A stretch of 64,000 bases of DNA from Hexactinellida sp. DTS-2022 (lineage: Eukaryota; Porifera; Hexactinellida): positions 124,001 to 188,000 of the forward strand of contig JAPNXP010000012.1 in NCBI GenBank assembly GCA_028753945.1, written 5' to 3'. Below are positions 32,101 to 41,784 of this stretch, piece after piece (the stretch's first letter is position 1; each line of letters begins with the position of its first letter). Both the position numbers and the translations under genes were made by a program. Below the pieces are notes generated by a model, which was not told where the DNA came from, made no database searches, and was given only the letters and a program-made list of their open reading frames with translations.

Positions 32101-35100
32101 ATTCAGGGACAACTTATTCCCGGGTATGCAACGGCCTAACAACACCACGCGCATCCCGCCCCACCCTCTGCTCAACCGTCAAACCAGCCGGCCCGCCCAG
32201 CCCCAGCCCCCCCAGCAGCAGAGCCCCCAGTCCTCCTACTCGCTCCGCGTCTCAGACCCGCAGAGCGTGCTGCAACTGGTCTCCTCCAACCGGAGCTCGG
32301 TGCTCCCGGACCCCGGGGTGCGCCCCCTCCCGGGCCAGTGGAGACGTCTGGTGCTGGAACAGGACCAGCTGGTGTTCGAGGAGGACCCCCTGCTGCAGAA
32401 GGAGCAGAGCCTCGAGTCGCAGGACAACGAGGACGAGAGCTTCATACCCATGTGCAACCTTAGGATATTCCAGGAAGACGGGATGCTCGGAAGCTGCCAC
32501 AACTTCCAAAGCATTAAGAAGGCACAGGAGCAGATCGCGGCCTATCTGCGCGAGGAGAATGAGAAGGAAAAGCTGAAGGAGAAAGAGGCCTACGAACTCT
32601 CATCTAAGAGGATCGAGGCCGTCAAGAAGGGCTGGTCACTACATAAGAAAGAGGAACACGCATATCCATCCGCTCTGCCCTCTGCTACATCGCCCCCTCC
32701 TCTCCCCCTGCCGGAGACACTCCCATCTACCAACGCGAGCGCTCCCTCCCCCTCAGAGCCGCCTCCCTTCCTTCCCATATCGGAACCCTCTGCGGAACTG
32801 AGCACGTGTTCCTCCCTAAACATTCAACTACCAACTGACGCTCCTCTGCTCTTCAACCAGTTCGATGGCTCCCAGCGCTCCGCCAGACAGACCCTGCAAC
32901 AGATCGACTCTAACCACCCTCTCTACACCTTCTTCTCAGCTGTGGCAGGAGACCCTCCTCCTCCCAACCCTCTGGTCCCCATTCCTGTCGCCTCGACTGC
33001 TGCCCCCTCTACCTTGACTATTCCCATTCAGGACACGTCCACTGCCCAGCTGACAGCTCCTCCCACAGTCACAGCACTGGACCGCCCCCGAGAGGGCCCA
33101 GCAGGGGACACATTGCACGTCCCTCCTGACACCAATATGCCCCCCAATCTACTCCTCCCCATTCCCTTTCAGAGCATAATTACTAACGCACCAGTTCCAT
33201 TTGTGCCACAGCCCTCTTCCAGTTCGATATTTGCTCCCATCGCTCCTAACCAGGAAGCCTTTGATCCTATCGCGCCAGCAGCTGATCCCTCCCAGGACGC
33301 ACCCACGAACTCAGAAGCTGACCCCGCTGCGAGCTCTCAGACAGAGGGGGAAGCCGCGGCCACTGCCCCCCCTCCCCCTCTAACTACCGGGCCTACCCTC
33401 CTAAGAAGCATAGGTATGTTTATACTCTGTAACTAGTTAGTGTATGGATACAGTTTAATATATATTCTCGATAGACCCTGACTTCCTAGCTGCGATACCA
33501 GAAACGCTGCGTGTTGAGATTCTGCAGGAGGAGCAGGAGCTGCGCAACGTGCTCCAGAGAGGAGGCAACCCCGCGGCTCCCAACGCCCGCGGCAGACAGA
33601 GACACGAACTGGACCATGTGCACGGGGAGATATCGACCGAGGTGCTAGCAGAGATGCCAGCCGATATTCAAGACGAAGTACGTACTTCTTGTTATTTATG
33701 TGTCTCTCTATTTATATTATATTCTTATAGATAATCTCCCAGAGACGCATCGAGCAGCAGCGACAGAACCTGATCACATCAGACGACCCCTGCTCCTTCC
33801 TGAACACGCTCCCGCGTGCCCTGAGACAGACCGTGCTCAATGAGATGGACGAGGAGACCTTCGGGAACCTCCCCTCCGATGTGCAGGAGGAGGCCACTCA
33901 CCGACTGCGGCCGAGACACCGCGACTACGCACAATTGCTGGAGAGCAGACACATGCTGACCGACCCTTCCATGCATCCGCACTACGATCTGCTGTCTATC
34001 CCCTCCCCCACCTTCTATCTGAGGAGGTTTGAGGCTCACAATGTAATCCCTCCGTACGCGATGAACAGACGGAGAATGATGGTTGGTCTCTCGCTCTTCA
34101 ACAACGACCCAACCAACAAACCGCCTCTGGACTTCGAGGCGCTGATCTGTCTGCTGAGCGTTCTCTTTCTGGATAATCCTAAGATACAGCGTGTCAAGTA
34201 CAACCAGTTGATCCGTCTTCTCTGCGAGCACAAAGAAACCAAGAGCTGGATTCTCTCAATTCTAACTTACTTCCTCGCGGATATCAATCAAATTTCTATT
34301 CCTGACTGTGCTGTGCAAACTGTGCCTCCGATTGTTATTAAGATAGATCAGTCCAGCTCGGGCCAGTACACTGTGAAGGAGGAACCCATGTCCGAGGATC
34401 AGCACAAAACCATAGACTGCATTTCCATAACTCCCCAGCCGAAAAAGAAGTCCTCCTCCTGGATGAGCATAGTCCAGAGCTGCGGCACTGGACAGCAGAA
34501 CATTGTGCAGCTCGAGGCGCCTTCTGGGAAGGGAGCCAAGCCGGCGCAGCTCTACCTACACCCTCAAGCTCAGAACACCCTCACCAACAACATTCTGGAC
34601 GCCTTTCTACAGCTGTTCTCGATAACAAACATGATGTCGATCGCTAACCCGAATAGAAGAGAGACGATTCAGATGAGCAAGCACTTTCTAGAGCCAACCA
34701 ACTCTGCTCTGTTGATGCATTCTAAGTTCTGGGAGTGTCTCATAAAGCTTGAGAACTCACACGTCAATTCCAAAGGCAAGGCTAGCAACAAGACGCACCT
34801 CATGCTGCCTAACCTGGATGAGGCCTCCAGTGGCCCGCCTCTCGTGCATATGATAATTAACCTACTCAAGTGCGATAACATTCGCACGAATCAAGTGCTT
34901 CTAGACAAGTTTATCAAACTTCTCTCAAACATATGCCAAAACTTGAAACAGTCATCCACTATTCCCAAACCTATTACTGCTCCCGCCGACTTTCTCAATG
35001 TGCAGATTCCCAACCTGAATCCGGACGCTCCGAGTCTACCTCCCAGCACTGCTTCGGACCCCATAGCCCCCCTGCCTCCCCTGCCGCCCCTGCCGCCAGA

Positions 35101-38100
35101 GAAGAAGGAGGAAGTTAAGCCGAAAGAGGAACCTCAAGAAATGCTATTCAGCAATGAAGAGGTCAACTTGATTATTGGCTTACTCAGCTGTAAGACCTGT
35201 GATGAACAGAGTCTGAACAATGTCAACAACTTGGTAATCAAGCTGGCCAAATACCACCGTAACATTATGAAGCACATCTACTCCACACTCATCGGCAGTT
35301 GTAAGGAGATTGGCAGAGAGCTGCAGGAAGAAATGGTGCAACTGAAGGATGAGCTGTTAGCCTACAACACGGCTAATCCGATTAGCTCCGAAGAAGCTAA
35401 GCTGAAAGCTAACAAGAATCCGCTCTCTTTCTACACTTCAGAACAACAGAAAGTATTCAAATCTTACCGCCCTGACCTCCACCTGCCTTCCATGTCTCCC
35501 TTCCTGTCGAAGTCCTCCAACGTATCTCTGCTCCTGAGGATGCTCAAGATCATACAGAAGCTGAGGGGGGAGATTCAGATTATCGCCTTGGGAGACGAGC
35601 CCCTCCTTGACTGGGAGCACTCCTTCGAGATGCACCCCCAGCACAGCGAGTTCAGAGACCGCTTGCGTAGCGAGATGAGCACACACGTGCAGGAGCTGAC
35701 TCAGCGCAGCGACCAGGTGTCCGAGGAAATCCAAGAGTACATGCAGGTCCTCAACGACGACCCAGATTCATTTGACGACGTGGCCCTGAGCCAGAGAACC
35801 GAGGCGATTCGTCAGAACATGCTGAGGAGGCAGGAGGAGAGAGGAGTGCCCAGTAGCTCCAGAGGGAAGAGGGACCCTGGAGTCAGTTCACACATTGCCT
35901 TATTTTATATTCTTATTCCACTTTATTTATTGTTCTATTTATTACCTCTATTGACTTACCTCGGCTTAGGACCCAACTTTTCTGACTCCCTCGATAAAGA
36001 AGCGAGACAGCGAGCGCCTGAGTCTAGTGCTGAACCTGACGAGTCTGTGGGCGCTGCTGGAGGACTGTCTCGAGGAACTGGCCATGACCTGTCACGACCA
36101 CGCAGTGCTCGTTATGCAGAATATGGTGGAGTGCTTCTTCATAGTGCACGCAGGGGAAAAAGAAAGCCAGGTGAGATATGATCCAGTAACCCCCTTAACA
36201 TTACATGTGGTTGTTTACTTGTTTATCTCCACCTAGACTCTGGAAGATTCGGAGGACACTGACGTTGCCCTGTCTCGCTACGACCGAGAAGGCTCTCTCG
36301 CCTCTCTGTCGGACCTGCCAGATTCTATCCAGCCACCGGCCAGCCCCAGTCGCAGCATCTCGAGCCAGTCTCAGAAGGACGATCCTGATATGGCCAAGTT
36401 CCTCAAGTTTGCAGGTTTGTGTGTTGAAATCCAACTCACAACTGGCATAACTTATACCAGATATTCTTATCCGTATTTGTATTGTAGAATGTCATCGCGT
36501 GGTGTTGAACCAGATTCTTCGTCAGACAACCACGCCCCTCAGCTCTGGCACTTTCTCAATTCTCATCAACCACACCAGACTCCTGGACTTCGATGTGAAG
36601 CGCGAGTACTTCCGGCAAGAGCTGGAGTCGACGAGTCCCCACTCGAGGAGAGAAGACATGATTATGCAGATTAATAGGAAGACCGTCTTTGAGGATTCCT
36701 TCAGACAGCTCAGTCGGAAAACCCCGGAGGAGATGAGGAACAAACTCTACGTCATTTTCAAAGACGAAGATGGCCAGGACGCTGGGGGGCTGCTCAGAGA
36801 GTGGTACCTGATTGTGTCTCGGGAGATATTCAACCCTGACTACGCCCTATTCACAACCACCCCTGGGGACAAGGTCACGTACGTTCCCAACAGCTGTTCG
36901 TACGTTAATAGGGAGCATTTGGATTATTTTAAGTTTGTGGGTCGGTTGATAGCTAAAGCTATTTACGACAATAAACTTCTTGATTGCTACTTTGGCCGTT
37001 CTTTCTACAAACACATTCTGAGTAAGCCGGTGCAGTACACAGACCTGGAGTCCGAGGACTATGGATTCTACAAGAGCATGGTCTACCTCATGGAGCATGA
37101 TCTCAATGAGATCGGGTGTGAGCTCACATTCTGCACCGAGGTAAGCAGTTGTCTTATAATTAAATAATAATAAGTTAGCCCTCGTTAGTTTGTTAATAAG
37201 ATAATTACGAATTTGTTCTCGAAGACACTGTTTTACCTCATTTCTATCAACCGATTAGCAGCACTATGGGATTTATTGAGTCTCTTTTGGGTCCTAATTT
37301 GCACTACATGTACAGGACTGCTGGCTACGTTACTTACTCACCGAACTTCGTCGAATCTATCCCTAACTTCATTCTGAAAGCTGGATTCTTCGCCTTTAAC
37401 ATGGCGTATTACTTATCCCCTATTATCTTGTACAATATATACAGACAGAGTACGGATTTGTTTTCTCTGTCAACTTTGCAATCAAGCGCTAAGCTGATTA
37501 CACTCTCTGTAATTGTACTGAGCCCTCTCTACCTCACACGGGCGTTGGGACGTGCTATAAACCCTGATTACCAGGATTTTTTAAGAATTCTCAAGAAAGA
37601 CGGTGCAGAAGCTCACACTCGAAGTTACAAATCTCTGAAAAAATATGATTTCGATATCCATTCAATTCCTCATGCATTTCACCAATCACGGTCTTATATA
37701 ATTCCAAAAAATCCCATTCCTCCTCCCACCCAGAAGTATCCCATCATTAGGTACGCCTTGATGTACGGTATTATCCTGGACGTGTGGCATTACCTGTTGG
37801 CTCACTCCCTCGCCAGAGCCGCAGTGTACCCGGGGTCCCTCGCCATTGTTAACTCAATAGTGAGTATCGACTGTGCGCAGGGGCGACACAAGCTGATAGC
37901 CCAGCACGGGGGCCTGAGGGGTAAGATCAAGTGCAACTCCGGACACTCCGTAGACACCATCTATGTTAAGCTTAACGACACCATGTACGCAGATACTCTC
38001 GTCATCTGCTGCGAGGGAAATGCCGGCTACATGGAGAGCGCGTCTACGCACCATTTCATAGGCCGCGGCTACTCAGTGCTGGGGTGGAACCATCCTGGCT

Positions 38101-39879
38101 TCCAACATAGCTCGGGCATGCCGTACCCTCGTCTGGACCAAGAAGCAGTCACCGCAGTGGTCCAGTACGCAGTGGAGGAGCTCAAGTACCCTCTGGAGTC
38201 GATAATGCTCTATGGCTGGTCCATAGGCGGCTACACCGCTGCCTACGCGGCTGCTTCGTTTCCGAAAATAAAAGCTCTGATTCTCGATGCGTCTTTCGAC
38301 GACATTGTCCCTCTCGCGGACTCTAAGATGCCGAACATCCTTAGGTTTTCAGTCCTTGAGGTTCTCAACAACCACTTCAACCTCAAGCCACACGTGTACC
38401 TCTCTCAGTACCCGGGCCCCGTCACCCTGATACGCCGCACCAAGGATGACATCATCACTACCGACTTGAACAACAGGGCCGGCACCAACCGTGGGAACGA
38501 CCTGCTCATGGCTCTGCTCAAGACCAGATACCCAAATCTGTTCAGCGTTAAGGATTGCTGTGACGACGTTCTGCGCTGGCTCCACGTGTCGGATGGAGAG
38601 CGTGTCAATCTCGAGTCGCGCGTCAACCGCGGTAGAATGGTTGACATCATCAACGAGTTTTCTAATACCAACCCTCTGGTCCCTCCCTGCACCATTGGAG
38701 AAAACCTGTCCCAGCAGGACCAGAGATCGCTGGCTGTATTCCTGGCTATGCAGTACATGAAGCATTTCGCGAGCACGCACAATACTCCCGTGCTGCTTAA
38801 CCTACTAGACCCGCCTAGACAAGTGCCTTACAACGCGTAGCTTTGTGTTTGAGAACTAAATCTTTCTACCGATAGTTAGTTTGTTAATTATTGAATGGTT
38901 AATCTGTCCCTAGTTTGTTAATTAGAAATATTTTATGGACTATATATTGCTTTTGTTCGTAGAAAGAGTTTTCTTTTGGTTAGAGAGGTTAAATGCTCGA
39001 TTCGAGTTTATTAAATTGCTTTGTAGATTGACGAGTTTGGCAAAATGGAGATCAAAGACTTGGTTAAGAACGGACGAGACCTGCCAGTCACTGAGCAGAA
39101 TAAGAAAGATTATGTGCGTCTAGTCTGTCAGATGAAAATGACAGGCGCCATACACCAACAAATCAAGAGCTTCCTGGAAGGTTTCTACGAAATTATTCCC
39201 AAGAAGCTGATATCCATTTTCAACGAGCAGGAGCTCGAGCTATTGATATCAGGCCTGCCTAACATAGATATTGACGACCTGAAGGCTAACACTGAGTACT
39301 ACAAGTACAACGAGAACTCTATCCAGGTACGTAGAATCAGTTGTGTTATAACAGAGTATCTTTTATATGAAAACACATTGTATTTTGTTTGTTTCCCTAG
39401 AATTTATTAAGTAGATCGTAAGAACTTTTTATATAGTTTAGTTACATGTGAAAAAATAATGAAAGATACGAGGATCCCACCATCGAGCGTAGGATTAGCT
39501 AGTTTTCTATTTGTTAGATACAATGGTTCTGGAGAGCTCTCCGTTCCTTCGACCAGGCGGACCGGGCTAAATTTCTCCAATTCGTGACTGGGACCTCTAA
39601 AGTGCCTCTGCGGGGGTTTGCCTTCCTGGAAGGGATGAACGGGAGTCAGAAGTTCCAGATCCACAAGGACGAGCGCTCAGACATGCGACTGCCATCAGCG
39701 CATACTTGGTAAGTTAAACAGTTATAACAACATTATTAAATTAAACCTGAATGGTGTCATGAGACCTCTTCCCCAGTTTCAACCAGCTGGATCTCCCTGC
39801 CTACAGCTGCTACGAGGACCTGCGAACTGCGCTGCTGTATGCCACGCAAGAGTGCCCTGAAGGATTCGGTCTAGCTTAA
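20176..39879 (+). CDS. HUWE1: HUWE1 giant HECT E3 ubiquitin ligase, with three genes nested in its introns
   Basis: A split gene of roughly 40 exons (not all boundaries resolved) and over 4000 residues (human 4374). It ubiquitinates MCL1, p53, MYC and unassembled proteins. The start is at 20176 ([11 protein letters not shown], human MKVDRTKLKK); the stop is TAA 39877-39879 after EGFGLA, identical to human. In order: armadillo-like N-terminus (LRHQPTL-type blocks, [14 protein letters not shown]); UBA about 27497-27600 ([15 protein letters not shown]); UIM-like about 27664-27740; WWE about 28430-28642; acidic region about 31370-32010; ubiquitin-binding (UBM) repeats about 33471-33890 ([29 protein letters not shown]); HECT about 36560-39879. 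The catalytic Cys (PSAHTCFNQLD) codon is split by an intron: TG 39707-39708 and T 39777. Typical introns are 40-70 bp; the 1700, 474 and 1886 bp ones carry nested genes. Confidence 0.95.
23125..24824 (+). other. HUWE1 intron hosting antisense GATB
   Basis: A 1700 bp intron between exons ending NSLLLKS and beginning [15 protein letters not shown], contiguous in human HUWE1. The donor GT is at 23125 and the acceptor AG at 23823-24824's end, that is 24823-24824. About 92% of it is the GATB coding region; 47 bp and 87 bp remain at the two ends. Confidence 0.88.
23172..24737 (-). CDS. GATB: Mitochondrial glutamyl-tRNA(Gln) amidotransferase subunit B, nested antisense in HUWE1
   Basis: A 521-residue intronless ORF and the only minus-strand protein gene in the window. 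GatB works with GatA (QRSL1) and GatC to convert Glu-tRNA(Gln) to Gln-tRNA(Gln) in mitochondria. Seen: an Arg-rich, acid-free N-terminus consistent with a mitochondrial presequence ([18 protein letters not shown]); the kinase-like core beginning [60 protein letters not shown]; the RFIPEPDLP block; and the C-terminal YqeY-like tail ending in helices with QYAVTKYFS. Length is near human (557). The start at 24737 lies 87 bp from the downstream HUWE1 exon, so promoter and 5' UTR must be very short or overlap HUWE1 exons. Confidence 0.95.
   Translation of the reverse strand: MIRLQRKTLLEIWRTQRRLSTTENVWTSKVGLEIHAQINSNTKLFSEARTSSDRGPNACVDLFDIALPGVLPVLNRKCVEHGLLTALATECAINPVSSFDRKHYFYPDLPAGFQITQQRVPLAQDGKITVTMQADKSERRGSFEVRISRVHLEQDSAKIVVGSSNETLLDYNRAGVGLMEIVTAPDMCNGQEAAACVKEILLLLKTLNVCDCRMEDGSFRVDANVSVHKNGKPAPRVEIKNISGTSFINKAVSYEIKRQRGVYETGGEVEEETRMFDNIRAVTYPTREKGRGADYRFIPEPDLPSIWVIDSELDSFHTVSSEQIGNCIDLAAVRKGMVELPRDKRLRIGQTYGLRADETENLITKDGLLEYFEKTTCLEPRIDPKLIYQSMTLIVGVLARDKLSLEDSTVTPELLHRVMRLCYCEKRVTKATADIMLDAILNGDSRGPVNMVEEDGLQMITDAQEIRTIINKVMGENPSIVDKLGGNRERLESIVMGKVIKKSMWRADPRSVQYAVTKYFS
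28896..28977 (+). tRNA. trnS-CGA: tRNA-Ser (anticodon CGA)
   Basis: 82 nt folding as a class II tRNA. The acceptor stem GCACTGA/TCAGTGC is perfect over 7 bp, with discriminator G. The anticodon stem TTGGA/TCCAA encloses the loop CTCGAAA, giving anticodon CGA (28929-28931), which reads serine UCG. There is a long variable arm (GGGCTCTGCCC) as expected for tRNA-Ser, and T stem GCAGG/CCTGC with loop TTCGAAT. No intron and no encoded CCA. It lies in sense orientation within a HUWE1 intron and has its own internal A and B boxes, so it can be transcribed by Pol III independently. Confidence 0.95.
28982..28986 (+). terminator. Pol III terminator of tRNA-Ser
   Basis: A run of five T residues begins five bases after the tRNA 3' end, a standard RNA polymerase III stop. 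Confidence 0.8.
37141..39026 (+). other. HUWE1 intron hosting sense-strand ABHD16A, within the HECT domain
   Basis: A 1886 bp intron between exons ending LTFCTE and beginning [13 protein letters not shown], which are adjacent in human HUWE1 (FSTEVQEFG). Donor GTAAGC at 37141; acceptor TTGTAG ending at 39026. ABHD16A occupies 37266-38840 on the same strand. The upstream exon would read into a stop at 37165-37167 if unspliced. Confidence 0.92.
37266..38840 (+). CDS. ABHD16A: ABHD16A (BAT5) phosphatidylserine lipase, nested in a HUWE1 intron
   Basis: A 524-residue intronless ORF, similar in length to human ABHD16A (558). This ER alpha/beta hydrolase removes a fatty acid from phosphatidylserine to make lyso-PS. 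Seen: two hydrophobic N-terminal segments (about residues 30-60 and 75-95) for membrane anchoring; [29 protein letters not shown]; the nucleophile elbow GWSIGG with Ser at residue 319; [24 protein letters not shown] with the likely acid residue; and the C-terminal catalytic His in FASTHNTPV. All match the human order. Start 37266 follows an acceptor-like CGATTAGCAG by a few bases. Transcription must either initiate inside the HUWE1 intron or be processed from the HUWE1 pre-mRNA. Confidence 0.94.
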   Translation: MGFIESLLGPNLHYMYRTAGYVTYSPNFVESIPNFILKAGFFAFNMAYYLSPIILYNIYRQSTDLFSLSTLQSSAKLITLSVIVLSPLYLTRALGRAINPDYQDFLRILKKDGAEAHTRSYKSLKKYDFDIHSIPHAFHQSRSYIIPKNPIPPPTQKYPIIRYALMYGIILDVWHYLLAHSLARAAVYPGSLAIVNSIVSIDCAQGRHKLIAQHGGLRGKIKCNSGHSVDTIYVKLNDTMYADTLVICCEGNAGYMESASTHHFIGRGYSVLGWNHPGFQHSSGMPYPRLDQEAVTAVVQYAVEELKYPLESIMLYGWSIGGYTAAYAAASFPKIKALILDASFDDIVPLADSKMPNILRFSVLEVLNNHFNLKPHVYLSQYPGPVTLIRRTKDDIITTDLNNRAGTNRGNDLLMALLKTRYPNLFSVKDCCDDVLRWLHVSDGERVNLESRVNRGRMVDIINEFSNTNPLVPPCTIGENLSQQDQRSLAVFLAMQYMKHFASTHNTPVLLNLLDPPRQVPYNA

Positions 39880-40185
39880 CTAATCAAACTTGTTTGGCCC
39901 CTAGGTAGTCTCACTTTCTACAGAGACCCTGTACTTAATCAGGCTTGTCAATCATTGTAATCACTACCTACTTTAAGCGCTTAGCTGGCTTGTAGATTAT
40001 TGCCTCATCATTACTTCTATGTAGGAGAACTGTTACTAGATATTGTAGTACCCTTAGATTATGATAATTATAGTTTAAATAATATTTGTAATAGTATTTC
40101 CTTTCCTATAAGCATAAGGGTGTAATCTCCAGGTTTAGGTACTTAAATAATTCACTATATTGTACTGTGTGTATGGTGTGAATAG
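39880..40185. other. HUWE1 / RIOK2 intergenic region
   Basis: 306 bp, AT-rich. No gene recognised. It ends GTGTGAATAG immediately against the RIOK2 ATG, with the AG at 40184-40185. Confidence 0.5.
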
Positions 40186-41604
40186 ATGCCGCGTTTCAAC
40201 GTATCACTACTACGATTTCTCTCGAAAGAGGATTTTCGCGTGTTGCACTCCCTGGAGGTCGGAATGCGAAATCATGAGTTGGTCCCTCTTTCTCTCGTTT
40301 CCGGGATAGCTCAGATTCCGCAGGGACAGATATTCAAGATCCTCAGGAGTCTCTCACAGGACAAGCTCATTGCATTTCAGCACAAAAAGCACTGTAAAGT
40401 GGAGGGCTACAGACTGACCTGTCTCGGCTATGACTACCTTGCTCTCCGAGCGCTATCCTTGAGGGGCACCATAGCTTCTGTCGGCAACCAAATAGGCAGA
40501 GGGAAGGAATCAGATGTGTACGTTGTCGCGAATGAAGAAGGAGAACAGCTGTGTTTGAAGATACACCGATTGGGTCGGACTAGCAGTAGGAACATGGTCA
40601 CAAAGCGTGACTACCTATCCGGGTACCACCATGTCTCATGGCTCTATCTCTCTCGAATCGCTGCTTTTAGGGAGTATTGCTTCCTTCAGGAAATCTACAA
40701 GAATGGAATTGAGGTCCCTAAGCCCATCGACCACAATAGACACTGTGTCGTAATGGGCTTGATTCCCGCGTTCCCTCTGAACCACGTGAAGGAGGTGGCT
40801 GACCCCGTATCTCTCTTCGACAGCCTCATCCACGTCATAGCCCAGTTGGCAGCAGCTGGGTACGTGCACGGAGACTTCAACGAGTTCAATCTCCTAGTGG
40901 ACGACAAAGGTACAGTCACTCTTATCGACCTCCCCCAGATGGTCCCCTCCACTCATCCTATGGCCAGGTCATATCTGAGGAGAGACCTGAACTGCGTTAG
41001 GGAGTTCTTCCGCAGGAGGTTCGGAATCGATACAGAGGAGATACCAGTAGACAGCATTAAGATGGGGGAAGCGAAGGCAATTAAGGAATTAGAGGGCGAG
41101 TTTAATGACGAGGCGCTCGTGGAGTGTCTCAGGGTACAGCCAGAAAACGATCTTGATTCCATCCGAAGTGATGATCATTCTATTGACGAGGATATTCCTG
41201 ATAACGGGGCAGGACTGATACGGTCACCCGAAGGAGAGCTGAGTGCTGAGTCTCTAGAGGGAGAGACTGTTGCTATCAGCGAGGGCCTGTCTTGTCTCCT
41301 TGTCGCAGAGAGGGGAGAGGAACTGACGGACTTAGATAATCTAGGTACCCGTGTGGGAGAACCAAAGTTAATTGAGGACTGCGTCTCTGGTGAAAAGATT
41401 GACTCCACAGACACTCAATCAGAAGCGAACTCTGTACTCAGTATCGTGGATATAAAAATGCAAGCAAAATGGAAAGTTAGAAAGGAATTGATGAAAGAGA
41501 AACGTCATCAACACTTTAACAAAAAGTGCAAAGGACAAAAAGACCCCAAAGGTAAGGGCAAGAAGTTTAATTCGCATATTACCTCGGAAGATTTCTTTAT
41601 TTGA
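40186..41604 (+). CDS. RIOK2: RIOK2, atypical kinase/ATPase of 40S ribosome maturation
   Basis: A 472-residue intronless protein (human 552). It binds pre-40S particles and drives late cytoplasmic maturation. Seen: an N-terminal winged-helix domain (residues 1-90, beginning MPRFNVSLLRFLSKEDFRVL), the linker GNQIGRGKESDVYVV carrying the nucleotide-binding loop, the kinase Lys in LCLKIHRLGRTS, the catalytic loop HGDFNEFNL (Asp 230), and the metal-binding LIDLPQMV (Asp 248, where most members have IDFPQMV). The acidic C-terminal extension ends with a Lys-rich tail (about 425-465), a plausible nuclear or ribosome-binding signal. Its start codon directly abuts an acceptor-like TAG. Confidence 0.95.
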   Translation: MPRFNVSLLRFLSKEDFRVLHSLEVGMRNHELVPLSLVSGIAQIPQGQIFKILRSLSQDKLIAFQHKKHCKVEGYRLTCLGYDYLALRALSLRGTIASVGNQIGRGKESDVYVVANEEGEQLCLKIHRLGRTSSRNMVTKRDYLSGYHHVSWLYLSRIAAFREYCFLQEIYKNGIEVPKPIDHNRHCVVMGLIPAFPLNHVKEVADPVSLFDSLIHVIAQLAAAGYVHGDFNEFNLLVDDKGTVTLIDLPQMVPSTHPMARSYLRRDLNCVREFFRRRFGIDTEEIPVDSIKMGEAKAIKELEGEFNDEALVECLRVQPENDLDSIRSDDHSIDEDIPDNGAGLIRSPEGELSAESLEGETVAISEGLSCLLVAERGEELTDLDNLGTRVGEPKLIEDCVSGEKIDSTDTQSEANSVLSIVDIKMQAKWKVRKELMKEKRHQHFNKKCKGQKDPKGKGKKFNSHITSEDFFI

Positions 41605-41784
41605 ATAATATGAGTAATTTCATAGCCTAGTTTGAAATGTATAAAATACTAAAAAATTGAAGTAAACTTAGTCAAATTATGATAGTACCCGCACTAACAG
41701 TCTAACAAACAGGCACACAAGTATCAATAATCGAGTTTTGAAAATAGATTGTTGTTGAACTGAATACAGTTCATTAGCCAATCC

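Noticed and set aside
35882-35970. Apparent transmembrane-like hydrophobic stretch within HUWE1
   Set aside because: It is a translated intron. Removing 35882-35970 joins RDPG to [11 protein letters not shown] and restores the conserved [12 protein letters not shown] frame.
37141-37167. Premature stop truncating the HUWE1 HECT domain
   Set aside because: These bases are intronic (GTAAGC donor at 37141); the rest of HECT resumes in frame at 39027.
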